From contig NC_053045.1 in assembly GCF_003473485.1 (NCBI RefSeq), forward strand, positions 63,489,994-63,553,993: a stretch of 64,000 nucleotides of DNA, read 5' to 3'. Under the pieces are notes generated by a model, which saw only the letters and a program-made list of their open reading frames with translations, was not told the origin of the DNA and made no database searches. Position numbers and translations under genes: made by a program. Of the stretch, positions 34,132-53,869 are shown piece by piece (within the stretch, counting starts at the first letter, position 1; each line of letters starts with the position of its first letter). This DNA comes from Medicago truncatula (Eukaryota > Streptophyta > Magnoliopsida > Fabales > Fabaceae).

Positions 34132-34262
34132 CCAAAATACGAAATTCGTAGAGGAATAAAGACAAAAGGAAGATGGAAGAACCAATGTTTTTAAATTTAA
34201 TTTTTTTGTCTTCTCGTTTTTTTATTTTAGTCCCTCTACGAATTCCATATTTTAGTTTTGGT
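34132..34262. mobile_element. Small foldback MITE
   Basis: The left arm ACCAAAATACGAAATTCGTA is complementary to the right arm TACGAATTCCATATTTTAGT; AGAGG and CCTCT extend the pairing. About 130 bp, no coding capacity. Confidence 0.7.
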
Positions 34263-34449
34263 CTCTTTCACTATTACGCCACCTCGATTTGCCATATATA
34301 TGATTTTGTAACAGATGATAAAGGCAGATAAAAAAAAATCAAAAAGTTTAGAAGGGATATAACTACATCTATATTGATTTTTAGTCCAAAAGCTTGTTTG
34401 AAGAAATACCAAATTTTAGTAATTTCTTTTCCATCTATCGATAATTTTT

Positions 34450-34958
34450 AGGATTAAATATATTTTTGGTCCCTACATTTTACGCAATTTTGAGAATAGT
34501 CCCTACATTTTAATAAATGTTTTTAAAATCCCTACATTTTTCCTCCATTAGCGTAAATAGTCCCTGTTGTCAAATTTCTAACGTGATGTCAATGTTGGCG
34601 GTTCAATCTCCCCGAAAAACGGCGGGGAACTTCACCACGATCTTTCTCCGCAGGGTCGTAGATGCGGATCGCCGGTGTTCGTCACATTTCTAGTGAAATA
34701 TCTTGGTTTAGAGGGGAAGATTTGGAGGCCGAAAGCGATGATGTTATCGTTGAAAGTGCTTGCTGTTGCGGGTGTGGAAGGTGTTGTGGTGGAGATTTGG
34801 TGGGGTGGGGTTGAACTTGTTATGATGGCTTGTGTTTCATCAACATGGCACTAACGAAGGAAAATGTAGGGATTTTAAAAACATTTATTGAAATGTAGGG
34901 ACTATTCTTAAAATCGCGTAAAATGTTGGGACCAAAAACATAATACCCTAATTTCTAA
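34450..34958. mobile_element. Long-TIR element carrying a gene fragment (Pack-type)
   Basis: The ends are inverted repeats of about 105 bp. The left has TTTTTGGTCCCTACATTTTA, AGAATAGTCCCTACATTT and AAATCCCTACATTTTTCC. The right end read in reverse has TTTTTGGTCCCAACATTTTA, AGAATAGTCCCTACATTT and AAATCCCTACATTTTCC. The interior is GC-richer than the surroundings and carries a beta-amylase-like frame. No transposase is present. Repeats of this type are abundant in legumes; superfamily not determined and no clear target duplication seen. Confidence 0.8.
34606..34854 (+). pseudogene. Captured beta-amylase-like gene fragment
   Basis: An open frame of about 82 codons ending in TAA inside the inverted-repeat element. 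It reads SPKNGGELHHDLSPQGRR, then GSPVFVTFLVKYLG, then KIWRPKAMM, then LKVLAVAGVEGVVVEIWWG, and after a short gap VELVMMAC. These are the landmarks of the N-terminal part of plant beta-amylases (glycosyl hydrolase family 14): the P-V-F-V strand, the AM-x-x-S-L-x-A-L helix, AGVEGVxVExWWG and xELVxMA. About 15-20 residues between WWG and ELVMMA are missing, and the catalytic Glu region is absent, so no enzyme can be made. The coding base composition contrasts with the AT-rich flanks. The parent gene is not in this window. Confidence 0.72.
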
Positions 34959-34959
34959 A

Positions 34960-36346
34960 ACTCCATCCAATTTCGTCCGAATGCAGATAAAACATGATGA
35001 ATTTCGTCTGTCTAAAGCGATGCATCCTAACAATATCTGGTTTTAGAAATGGTGGTGGCTGAGTGGGGGTAAGTAACTCTTGAGAGTGAAGTTAAAGTAA
35101 TTTAACACATTAAAATGTATTTGATTAATAACTTTACACTAATTTACCCGATCAAAATGTGACAGACAAGGTGCCCTTACAAAGCATCCATTTTGTCTCG
35201 AACTTACTAGTACAACAAAGTTGAAGACACCTGGTATGGTAAAAAGGAAAACACAAGTTGATACTCCACAGATGCATTCCATGTTTTCCACTTGATATGT
35301 CTGTCGTTTTTAAGAACCACATGTAGCAACAAGACACAATCAATTTACCAATTGAAATTAAATTTCAATTTCATATTGCAGCTATCCTAAATATACGATC
35401 CTTAGTAAATTACAAAAAATAACATAGTTAGTTCATGCATTAAATTTATTAAAAAATGATGTTATTTTCAAGTTGCAAAAGAAAAATCCAACATAATTAC
35501 AGTTATGTTAGTTAAGAAATATTTATGTTGTTGAAATTTTGAATGGTCTTACAAAAAATGGGTAAGAAAAATGTAATGCGATACTTTTTAATGGTAAATG
35601 ATGACAAATTTGTTATATCAATATTTACTTCGTTCCAATTTATTTGGTGAAAATACATTATACTTTATTTTTTAAAATATATTTTCACTTTAACTTACTA
35701 ATAAAAAAAAGAAATATACAATGTTGTCCATAAGTTCTAATTCAATGAAAATTGTCGCAGTTGTTAGGCTTGAAGTCGCGGTCAGATTCGAACTAAAATC
35801 CTTTGTTGTGTGAATTTTCAAGTGACTATTGTCATGTTGTGTATCTACCAAAAATACAATTAACCATTGTAACTAACGGAAAATGAACTGCTAACTAGGG
35901 ATTGGTTTTTATAAAATAATAAAAATAATTCCTTTAGTATTTGTATTATTTTCAAAATATTCAACACAATTGTTCATTTCGATAATCTATTATCTCATTT
36001 TTAGCGATTAAAATAAACACAAATTTTAAAAACAATCTCCAAAAAAAATTAAACGTATAGATTTTTTTACTGGCCTACCTTTTCTTTGAAGGGTTTTACC
36101 TGTCTACATAGTAAATAATAAATTCCATTTTTATTATACCTTTTTTTGTACTAAAACCGCATGCATACCTAATCTGTGGATCCAATATGGCCGTAGTCCC
36201 ACATAAATCTGTTAAGCAAATTAGTCATTAAAAGTGTGAGGGACAAACACTTAATTAGTATATATACATAGTTTAGAGTATATTATGATTGCCAGCATAC
36301 ACAGGTAGATGGCAAATAAGAGTGGACTTTCAGACAAGAGCATTTT
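34960..36346. other. Spacer and 3'UTR of the aspartic proteinase
   Basis: AT-rich, with a CGTTCCAATTTATTTGGTG stretch near 35633 that resembles one end of a Stowaway MITE. The frame at 35152-35343 is not recognisable. The last few hundred bases are presumably 3'UTR of the minus-strand proteinase. Confidence 0.45.
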
Positions 36347-44734
<8,388 letters not shown>

Positions 44735-44735
<1 letters not shown>

Positions 44736-45350
44736 TTCTCTTTGGTAAAAATAGGTGATAGCTGATAGTTTTTAGCTGATAAGTTAGCTAATAGCTTTTA
44801 GCTGATAAGCTAGTAGATAGTTTTTAGTTGATAAGCTAACTGAAGTGTTTAGTAAAAATAGCGGTTCAACTAGCTAATAAATGTAAAATGACATAAATGG
44901 TATTCTTAATTCATAATAAAAATTATATCAATTACTATTTAAGTATTTGTAATTTTGTAAACTAATTTTTCTTTAAAAAATACTTACCTCAAAAAAATAA
45001 AAAAAATAAAAGTAACACTAATAGAGTAATAGTATTTTGTTTCGTAAAAAAAAAACGAAGGTATATATTTTTTCAAAACAAAAATAAAAGGGTCAGCTGA
45101 TATATATACAAAAATTGAAATAAAGGAATAATAGTCTTTATTACGTAGCTTATTATAAAAATTGTAATGGATAAAAATGGAATTTAAATGAAATAATAAG
45201 GGTAAAATTGAAAGAAAAAGTGAGAAGCTATAAGCTATAAGCTCAAACGCTACTTGGAATAGCTTCTGAAAAATAGCTTATAAGCTCGTGAAATAAGTTA
45301 TAAGCTCATGGTGAAAAAGTGTTATCAAACAGAGTTTTTTTTATCAAACG
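44735..45350. mobile_element. MITE with repeated AGCTGATA / ATAAGCT motifs
   Basis: The left end GTTCTCTTTGGTAAAAATAG is dense in GATAGCTGATAGTTTTTAGC. The right end carries TATAAGCTATAAGCTCAAACG, ATAAGCTCATGG and TTATCAAACAGAG, a diverged reverse complement of the left end. No coding content. The same family occurs at 31850-32415. Confidence 0.65.
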
Positions 45351-45366
45351 AGCCAAAGTTGATTTG

Positions 45367-45520
45367 ATAGAAATGACCTATCTGAAACAAACTCGAAACT
45401 TAAAGGACATATCTGAAATCTTAACAACTTAAAGGACCTATCCGAAACTTAAAGGACATATCTGAAACCTTAGAAACTTAAAGGATCTATCTGAAACAAA
45501 CGTGAAACTTAAAAGATCCA
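45367..45520. repeat. Minisatellite with GAAACTTAAAGGACCTATCT unit
   Basis: Five or six diverged units of about 25-35 bp built from CTATCTGAAAC, GAAACTTAAAGGAC and ATATCTGAAA. Confidence 0.8.
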
Positions 45521-45549
45521 GGGAGGTATTTGGCCACTAAATATACTAT

Positions 45550-47139
45550 TTAATACATTTTTTCTGAAATTCTTATTCCCGTAGGATAAATGTTCTACAT
45601 AATATCCAGACAATGTTTACGAGAATTGAGCATAATAACAAACAAACAGAAATAAATTAAAGTGCGATAAAGAAGAAACTCCTCTTCACCTAATGTTACC
45701 CATGTATTTCTATTTAGGACTCCCCTTAAATATAAGAAACCCCTCACACTTTCTCTAGATCAATATCCACAATTGTTGACTCAATGACAGTTATAATAAA
45801 GTAGGAGAACAACTCCAATACACAAACCTAAATCTTGCTAGATGCACTAGAGTAATATACAAAACACAAGTTACAATTCAACTAAAACAAATCATCTTTA
45901 AGGCTTTGATTATCAATGGCGGCGCATAGAGAGGTATATAAAATAAAACACAACGACTCAAAACATGAAACTCCAATGACTCAATTCTTCGATGTTGATT
46001 TCGTAAGTAGAAGCTAGGTTTGAATGTCCTTATATAGTCATTGTTCTGCATGAGCTTTTTCTTCAATGGGCTAACACAATCCAGTTGTCCATAATTATAT
46101 TTTCAACAACAATCTTCTAGAAACACAAAATATATGTGTCCCAGATCTATTTTGGAAATGACTACAAGCACACGGCAACTTAAACCGGCAAAGAAATACT
46201 TCTAGAAAAGCACGTTTCTTGAAGCACAAGTAATATGACAAAAGCTTCTTGAATATATGCGAGAAACATTACTCCAAAGAATGCGAAAAATGGTACACCG
46301 CCTTGGCTCAAAATGTCGTATTACATGATAGAACGTCGTATACCACATCTTGTTTGAACGAATTGTTTTAACAAAATGAAGCCAATTAGCATTCAAAAAC
46401 ACAACACCTTAAAAAAAAAGTTTATCTCTAGCCTTTATGTCTCTTTGTGTTATGAATATTATTAGGAATCAGATGTAAAATCATTCGAAAGATGAATGAT
46501 TAAACGATTGTTTGGTTACATATATTAAAAATGATACTTTTATTGACATTGAAAATGAAAAAATTATTCAATATTTATACAATATGAAAAATCGGATAGA
46601 ACAATTATAATATATATATTAATATTTAGTGTTACAAATTATGTTACCTACACCATTAAAATTTTATGGATCCGTTGTTGCCTTCAAGTATCGTGTTTGT
46701 ACGCTCTAAATCATATATTTTTTTAGCTATTTCTTTTCTAAGTTTTTCTACTTTGCAATTTGTTACTCATAACCCCAATTTTCACCTATTTTATGTAAAT
46801 GTGGCAAAAATAAATGAGGTTGAAAGTCAACTAATATTTTTCACATGACTGTAATTGATATGTTTTGCTTGAGTAATTTTTTTACACATGCATCTAATGA
46901 TACAACAAAATTTGATAAATGCATCTAATGATATATTGTTAGATCATTTGATAAGTTACAAACATATTATTTGTTATACTTTATTAATTGACGTCACAAC
47001 ACATCATTTGATATACATGTAAATTTATTTACAATTGACAGTGTATATAAATTAAGATCTTTCAACATTAACTTTTGTTTACATTAAATACTAAAAGAAC
47101 CAAAATATGAGTGGCAAATAAACTCTAAAAGTGTCCAAA
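45550..47139. other. AT-rich spacer, possible decayed LTR
   Basis: No gene. The section 45690-46080 (CCTCACACTTTCTCTAGATC, TATATAGTCATTG) has an LTR-like feel, but neither a boundary nor a second copy was found. Confidence 0.4.
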
Positions 47140-48520
47140 TCTCAAACCAAAATTGTACTCCCTCTGTTCCAATTTAACCGAGTCAGTTGATCATTTTACA
47201 CAGATTAAGAAAAATGTATAAACGAAAGAGAAAGTAAAATGGTGGTGAGTGTCTTTGTCAAGTATTGGCGCATTCTTCTTTATCATAAATGTAAAGTACA
47301 ATATATTGAATTGAGAGTGATGAAAGTAATATTAATTAGAGTTATAATTGAAAAAAAAAGTAATTAATATTGTATTGAAAAGTGAAATGAATCAATATTC
47401 TAGGAACAATATTTTTTTACAAATAGCTTGGTTGTTATGGACCGGAAGGAGTATACTGTTCTTCTTTTCTGAGAGGAAACACAACATATAAATTCATACA
47501 TTCTTTTTCTTCAAAGTTTTAGACTATTGACATTAATCAAAATACTTAGAATGTCTCACACAAATATTCAAGTTCTCTTTACTTTTTTAAAAGGATTCTA
47601 TTCCATATATAAATATGATTTTATTCGGATACCGCATAGCAGTTATCTTCCACACCTATATGACTCTAATTGATATTTATATTTCATATAATGATTATAG
47701 TAAATTGGAAAATGAGTTTAAATGTTGACTTATTTCCATCTTGGCTCAGCTGATTTTGAAAGGAGTTGAAATAAAATCCATAATGTGTTCTCCGTCACAT
47801 GCAAGCACAATAACTATTCAAAGAAGTTGGTCTATAATCAACCAACCCAAACGTTAAAATTAAAAGACATTCACATATTATTCTTCATGTACATAATACG
47901 GCACACACTTTACTTGGATCGGTCAAATAAAAATCGAATACCCGTTATTTAAGAGGATGAATGTACGTATGACCATGCAAAATAATAGGTCACACCAAAC
48001 CAAAAATGACACCTAAAATCAAGTTGTAGAAGAAGTTATTCATAAAGATTTTAGTGATTGAGTGCTCCATTGTATAAATCATATGAAAAAAGGTTTATTT
48101 TTGGATTTTATTTATGACTATTCCAGCAATTTTACTAAATCCAAAGAAGAACAAGTTAAACAATCACGTTGACCAAATAATGCATAATTACGATGGTTTT
48201 ATATTGATCATACACATGCTAACCAAATTGCGTAAAGTATTCATTTCCTTTATTTCTATGAGAAACTAAATATGTGAATTTAACGACATGATCCAAACAA
48301 TTATTTATCATTGCACATCTAAATCCCAACGAAGATAAAACATCTACCCATACTTTTTCAAAGACAAGACAATGAAAGAATTACTAAATGTTTAGATGTT
48401 TTGTTCAAGTTATATCCATCTACACATGAATAGATAATAAACTTTGCATTCCAATTCAAATTAAATTATCTTTGATTGAAAGACAGTTATATAATAATCT
48501 CCAAACAAACAATGATATCA
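47140..48520. repeat. Segmental duplication, copy 1 (with MITE)
   Basis: From TCAAACCAAAATTG (before the MITE) and from 47456 to 48520 the sequence matches 49203-50256 in the same orientation with scattered substitutions and small indels. Shared landmarks are TTCAAAGTTTTAGACTATTG, GTTATCTTCCACACCTATATG, AAGAAGTTGGTCTATAATCA and ATTTTTGGATTT. No LTR-type TG..CA ends and no coding content. Confidence 0.9.
47158..47451. mobile_element. Stowaway-like MITE with TA duplication
   Basis: Starts CTCCCTCTGTTCC and ends GGACCGGAAGGAG (reverse complement CTCCTTCCGGTCC), flanked by TA on both sides. 294 bp, no coding sequence. The paralogous site in the second copy of the duplication (near 49218) lacks it. 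Confidence 0.9.
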
Positions 48521-48880
48521 CAATCATGATTGAGATGTTTTGCAAAATCACTTCTTTTTAAATATATTTTTAAGGAAGCACAATTTTTTTTAATGTTTGT
48601 TTCAAATCTTGTACAACACATCATTAAATGGAAAATCATATTTTTTTATCACACATGTGGTTCTTTGTGAAAGTTTAGAATAAGTTGAAAGATACCGCAA
48701 TTGTCACAACGGGTAACATAAAAAATTACAAAATTATACATATTTTCGCTTGTTTGATGATATTATTTTGTAGTAAATATCAAATACCATGCATATAGGA
48801 GGTGTTTGTTTATCGGATTAATGTAACTGAGTTTTGCATAACTGATTTAACTGCACCAATACCAATTAATGTAAACAACT

Positions 48881-48930
<50 letters not shown>

Positions 48931-49202
48931 TTTTTTATCTTTTACAGAAAATGTTCTGACAGAAAGAAGTTGGAGATAGAGAACTTGTGTTGTCCTTCCT
49001 TGACGATTTGTCAGGAGAGACTACCACCACTCCGTCTCGATTTGCCAACATTATTTTTGTGTCTCGAGACGAGGACTTATCGAGGTATCTTGCAGACTAA
49101 AGAAGACTAAATTGCAACACAGGGGTTGTTGTGAAACCAACAGGTAAATCTCATAGCAGCATGTTGGCTAATGTAGATATCATTTGGGAGTTTTCATGCT
49201 TC
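48521..49202. other. Spacer between the duplicated segments
   Basis: Holds an (AT)n run (48883-48926). The block 48950-49200 is less AT-rich and may be a relic of an exon, but no domain can be assigned with confidence. Confidence 0.4.
48883..48926. repeat. (AT)n microsatellite, 44 bp
   Basis: Uninterrupted AT dinucleotide repeat. Confidence 0.95.
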
Positions 49203-50256
49203 ATCAAACCAAATTCGTATATTGTTCCTCTTTTTTTGAGAGGAAGCACATCATATATTCTTCTTCTTCAAAGTTTTAGACTATTGACATTAATCAAATA
49301 CTTGAAATATCTCACACAAATATTCAAGTTCTCTTTACATTATTTTAAAGGATTCAATTCTCTGTATAAATATGATTTTATGCGGATACTACATAACAGT
49401 TATCTTCCACACCTATATGACTCTAATTGGTATCTATATTTCATATAGTGATTATAGTAAATTGGAAAATGAATTTAATTGTTGACTTATTTTCATCTAG
49501 GCTGAGCTGATTTTGAAAGGAGTTGAAATATAATCCATATTGTCTTCTCCCTCACATGCAAGCGCAAGAACTATGCAAAGAAGTTGGTCTATAATCAACC
49601 AACTCAAACGTTAAAATCAAAAGACATTCACATATTATTCTTCATGTACGTAATACGGGACATGCTTCACTTGGATCGATCAAATAAAAATCGAAGACCC
49701 GTTATTTTAGAGGATGAATGTATGTGTGACCACGCAAAATAATAGGTCACACCAAACCAAAAATGACAACTAAAATCAAGTTGTAGAAAAAGTTATTCAT
49801 AAATATCTTATTGTAGAAAAAGCTTTATTTTTGGATTTCATCTATGACTATTCCAACAATTTTATTCAATCCAAAGAAGAACTAGTTAAGCAATTAGGTT
49901 GATCAAACACCGCGTAATTACGATGATTTTATATTGATCATACACATGCCAACCAAATTGCGTAAAGTATTCATTTCCTTTCTTTCTACGAGAAACCAAA
50001 ATATGTGAATTGAACGACATGACCGAAACAATTATTTGTCATTGCTCATCTAAATCCCAACCAAGACAAAACATCTACTCATAATTTTCCAAAGACAAGA
50101 CAATCAAAGAATTAATAAATGTTTAGATGTTTTGTTCAAGTCATGTCCATCAACACATGAAGAGATAATAAACTTTGCATTCCAATTCAAATTAAATTAT
50201 CTTTGATTGAAAGACGATTATGCAATAATCTCCAAACAAACACTGATATCTTCAAT
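49203..50256. repeat. Segmental duplication, copy 2 (empty MITE site)
   Basis: Partner of 47140-48520. At the place where copy 1 has the MITE this copy reads TCAAACCAAATTCGTATATTG without interruption. Confidence 0.9.
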
Positions 50257-50566
50257 AGAACAAACTTATTTCAAGTGACTTTAAACAGAGGGGAATCAAC
50301 AATTGCTTCAAAATTTGATATCAAGTTATAAACTTCTTTAAATGAAAACATATTGTCGTCGTTGATATCTCAAATTAAGATATAGGATTTGAACTCCAAA
50401 CTTTACAAATGATACATCTGATAATTACCAACTGAACTATGCTTATGAACTAATTTAGACTTTCATTTAAAAAGAAATTAAGGCAAAACCTCTCCATTAT
50501 ATATTCATAATTCATTAATCATGCATATAATTTTATAAATAAATAACTGATTAACTTATTGGTGTA

Positions 50567-50879
50567 TTGTTAAAAAAAGTTAATAGGTCTTTACTCCCTG
50601 TAATATAAATCATTTCTAATTTTCTTCCTGTAAAATTTTTATTTTGATTCACCCCCTGTAAAAAAAAATTGTTTTGATTTACCCCCTAATAGGCCAAACA
50701 AAAACCAATTCAATTTTTTTTTTCAAGAAAATTTTCGTTTTTGTTTGGCCTATTAGAGGTGTAAATCAAAACAAAAAATATTTTATAGGGGTGAATCAAA
50801 ATAAAAATTTTACAGAAAGAAAATCAGATATGACTTATATTACAGTAGGATAAAGATCTATTAATCTTAAAAAAAGAAA
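50567..50879. mobile_element. Foldback element flanked by 15-bp direct repeats
   Basis: A 313-bp near-perfect hairpin: the left arm has TAATAGGTCTTTACTCCCTG, TAAAATTTTTATTTTGATTC and TAGGCCAAACAAAAAC, and the right arm has their complements, with a loop of about 35 nt. The element is flanked by TAACTTATTGGTGTA at 50552-50566 and 50880-50894. The right end is A-rich (TTAAAAAAAGAAA). Confidence 0.85.
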
Positions 50880-50894
50880 TAACTTATTGGTGTA

Positions 50895-51765
50895 CTCAAA
50901 GCCAGGAACACAGGGCACACGTATAACGTATTTTTGAGACTGATAGTCGCCTGCACATTGATTTAATTAATTATACGAAAACTTATTATTAATTATTTTT
51001 TTAGAGGATACAAGTCGTTATCTATCTATATCGAAAAGTAAAAGCAGTGTTTATTGACCATGGAGAAAATTATTAGTAGTATGTTCTTCCGAAACATTTT
51101 TTATTGTTTTAGACGCATTTTTAGGCTCATTGTGTACATGGTTGTTTTAAATACTTTTATAATAACACCACAAAAAAAATCTTTTAGAATGCAGGTCAAG
51201 TTAACAATTCGTGGTCATAATTTTTATGAAGGAAATTAAAAGCAAAGGGGTGGTGCCCAAAAAGACCTTAGACTCAAAAGAGAATTTACATTTATCTCTT
51301 TCTCAAAAAAATTAGCTTAGGTCAACCCGAAACTCTTAGAAAATGAACCAAACCCATTAGAGTTAAAATGTGGCCAAGTTCAAAAATGACAAATAAAATG
51401 AAAATTACCAGGACCTTGTATTTTTTTCCTCTGCTAAATTGGAAGGAAAAAAATTAATTATATTTATCATTTTTGGGTACCTAATATCCGAACTATTAAA
51501 GATGAAACAAATCCTTCAAAATAAAAATAAAAATAAAGATGAAACAAGGAAGAAAAGAATGGAATGTTCTATTCTGAAACCTATAGTGAGCAAAAGTAAA
51601 ATGAACATCCACAAATTCATTTTAACTGTCCCACTTTCTTTTTAAAAAACTAAAGAATGTTATGGCTAACAAAATTTAAACAAAACGCAAATAGACTCAT
51701 AGGCCATAAGCTCTCTTGCCAAACAGACTTATAGAACCCAAGAGCTTTTAGCTTCCTGAAAAATA
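50895..51765. other. Spacer and WRKY 3'UTR
   Basis: AT-rich, no gene recognised; the part next to 51768 is presumably the WRKY 3'UTR. Confidence 0.5.
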
Positions 51766-51767
51766 TG

Positions 51768-53750
51768 CTACTGATTGTAGGTAGCACTGTTGATGATATT
51801 GGGATTACTGTTATTGTTGCTGGGAGGAGCAGCACCAATTATGGAGGAGATAGCAGCTGCGAGTGCTGCCGTGAAGTTTGGATCCGCGGTGATGGCGGCA
51901 CTTAGTGATGATGCCTGTTGAGTTGGATGCAACTGGGAAGAGCCTCCAACATCTTGAGACATTTGAAGGCCGGAGAATTTGGATTGGTTATAAAGTGCTT
52001 GTGCAATCACCTGTGGTAATTGTCCTGATCCAAAGTTTTGAGGCTGTCCAAGCTGGAATTGGGAAGGAGAATTTCCGTTATTATCTGTAGTGTCGCGTGT
52101 AAGGTCTAGTGTCACAGTAGGAAATGGTGCTGATGCTGAGAGTGTGGCCATGCTAGAAGAGCAATTAGGAAGAATTCTGGCTAGTAAATTGGGGTTCATC
52201 ACCCCATCAGCACTTGACATTGACCCAGATAGTAACACGGTAGCAGCAGCTGCGGTGGTCGATGCCATTGGCATAGCAGCAGGTGGGAGTGGATGGCTAT
52301 GTGTCCCTTCATATGTTGTTATCAAAATTGATCTGTCCTCCGCACATCGTTGAACCTAGAATGTTTCAAATGAGACACATAATATGAGAGTAAACGAGTA
52401 ACATTTTTGTAGAAGCAATAATAGCTAGTATTAGACTATTAGAACTATACACATTGATTCATCAGAATAATAAGACTCACTTGTTTGCGAACGGGGCAAC
52501 CAAGAGCCATTGTGCATCTATAATAGGCACGAGGACAAGGGTTTCCTTTAGCCATTTTTTGTCCGTATTTTCGCCATTGGCATCCATCATTGATCTGCAA
52601 TTGTGATCAATTAGTTAATCAATTCAGCTATAAGTAATCAATGATATAATTGAATTAGATTTCTATTATCGATGCACACTAATATAATATACCATGTGGG
52701 CTTCTGATCTAGCACGGACTGAGACTCGTGCTTTTCTCATAGTGGCTTCTGCATTGGCTTGATCAGCAGCGTTGGAGGGGTTTAATCTGGGAAGCTGACT
52801 TCGGTCCAAAAGTTGTACTAGTTCTGATGCGTCCGGATCAGGCTCTTTATGATTGTTCTGAGGTGTGCATGGTTCAGGCTCTTGCTGATCATCTACTTCT
52901 GCTGCTGGACCATTCATGAACTTTCTAGCCACCACACCATCTCCTTTCTCCACAGCTTTTCCATTGACAATCTGAAATGTAAAAAACATATACATTAAGT
53001 TTCATAATATCATTTCAATTAATTGGGTATAAACAATATTAATTAATTACATGATCATGTTCTGTGGTTTGGTTCTGTTGCTGTTGCATTAAGGATATAA
53101 AACGGTTATGCAAGTTTGTGTAGCTACTGTTCATGTCACTAAGCATGTCCTTCAGCTTTTGGTTCTCTGCATTAACACGACCAAGCTCCTCTTGCAATTG
53201 ATCAGTCTAAAAAAAATTGTATATATTTGCAAATAAGTAAGTAGTAATGAAATTTGATAAGATTGATTGAGCAGCCATGATATATGTTAAGAGATATTGA
53301 CCTGACCTGTTGAGTCTTGGCACGCTTATTATCTTGAGCATTTATTGAAGTTCTATCATCCATCATTGATTGATCACTTCCAGTGTTTGTAATAAGGAGT
53401 TGTAAACCGGTCTACAATCAAAATAATAGTAATTAGCATGTAATGTTGTTGTTGTTGTAATCCCTATTTTAACAGAAAAACAGGCTTATACGTACGTTGA
53501 CATGGTGAGCGCGGAGATTGCAATGAGGATCGTAAATCTGATTATTGTTAGTCTTCTTGATTGAAACATGATCATCAAGTTGTTGTTGTTGTTGTTGTTC
53601 TGATTTATCATTTGAGAAGAAATCAACTTCATCCATAGTTACACGATTCATGCCACCGCCGCGGTTTTCATCATCTTCATTCTCATTCTCATCACACCAT
53701 GTTGCTCCTCCGTTTGTGCTTATTAGATTCATCGTCGGAAATGTTAACAT
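51768..53750 (-). CDS. WRKY transcription factor, group IIb
   Basis: Six coding exons on the minus strand: 53750-53496, 53411-53307, 53206-53051, 52971-52693, 52594-52481, 52355-51768 (498 aa, all GT..AG, all phase 0). WRKY proteins bind W boxes (TTGAC) in defence, nutrient and senescence genes. A coiled coil/leucine zipper ([20 protein letters not shown]) lies at about residues 121-150. The domain is [20 protein letters not shown] followed by zinc ligands Cys292, Cys298, His322 and His324 (C-X5-C-X23-H-X-H). The intron inside the domain falls before VQRC, the V-type position of groups IIa/IIb. The N-terminal zipper, the conserved block around [17 protein letters not shown]-like sequence and the Ala/Ser-rich C-terminus ([20 protein letters not shown]) point to IIb, near Arabidopsis WRKY6/31/42. 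The intact structure predicts a functional gene. Six W-box cores upstream suggest auto- or cross-regulation. Confidence 0.95.
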
Positions 53751-53869
53751 CTTAAAGAAAGAAAAAAGCTAGATCATTAATTATTATTATAATAGAAAAT
53801 AAAAATGATTTAGAATGAAGAAAGATATATAGAGAAGACGTGGAGAAGAAAGAAGAAGAGAGTGACGAA

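Noticed and set aside
48950-49200. Possible NYN-type nuclease relic (frame with FANIIFVSRDEDLSRYLAD and later ANVDIIWEF)
   Set aside because: Resemblance is weak, a stop lies inside, and no neighbouring exon supports it; kept only as a hint.
49131-49448. 105-codon plus-strand frame
   Set aside because: It runs into the duplicated non-coding segment; the counterpart copy has no matching frame.
47140-50256. The two 1-kb direct repeats as LTRs of one retrotransposon
   Set aside because: No TG..CA ends, no primer-binding site, no polypurine tract and no gag-pol between them; segmental duplication fits better.
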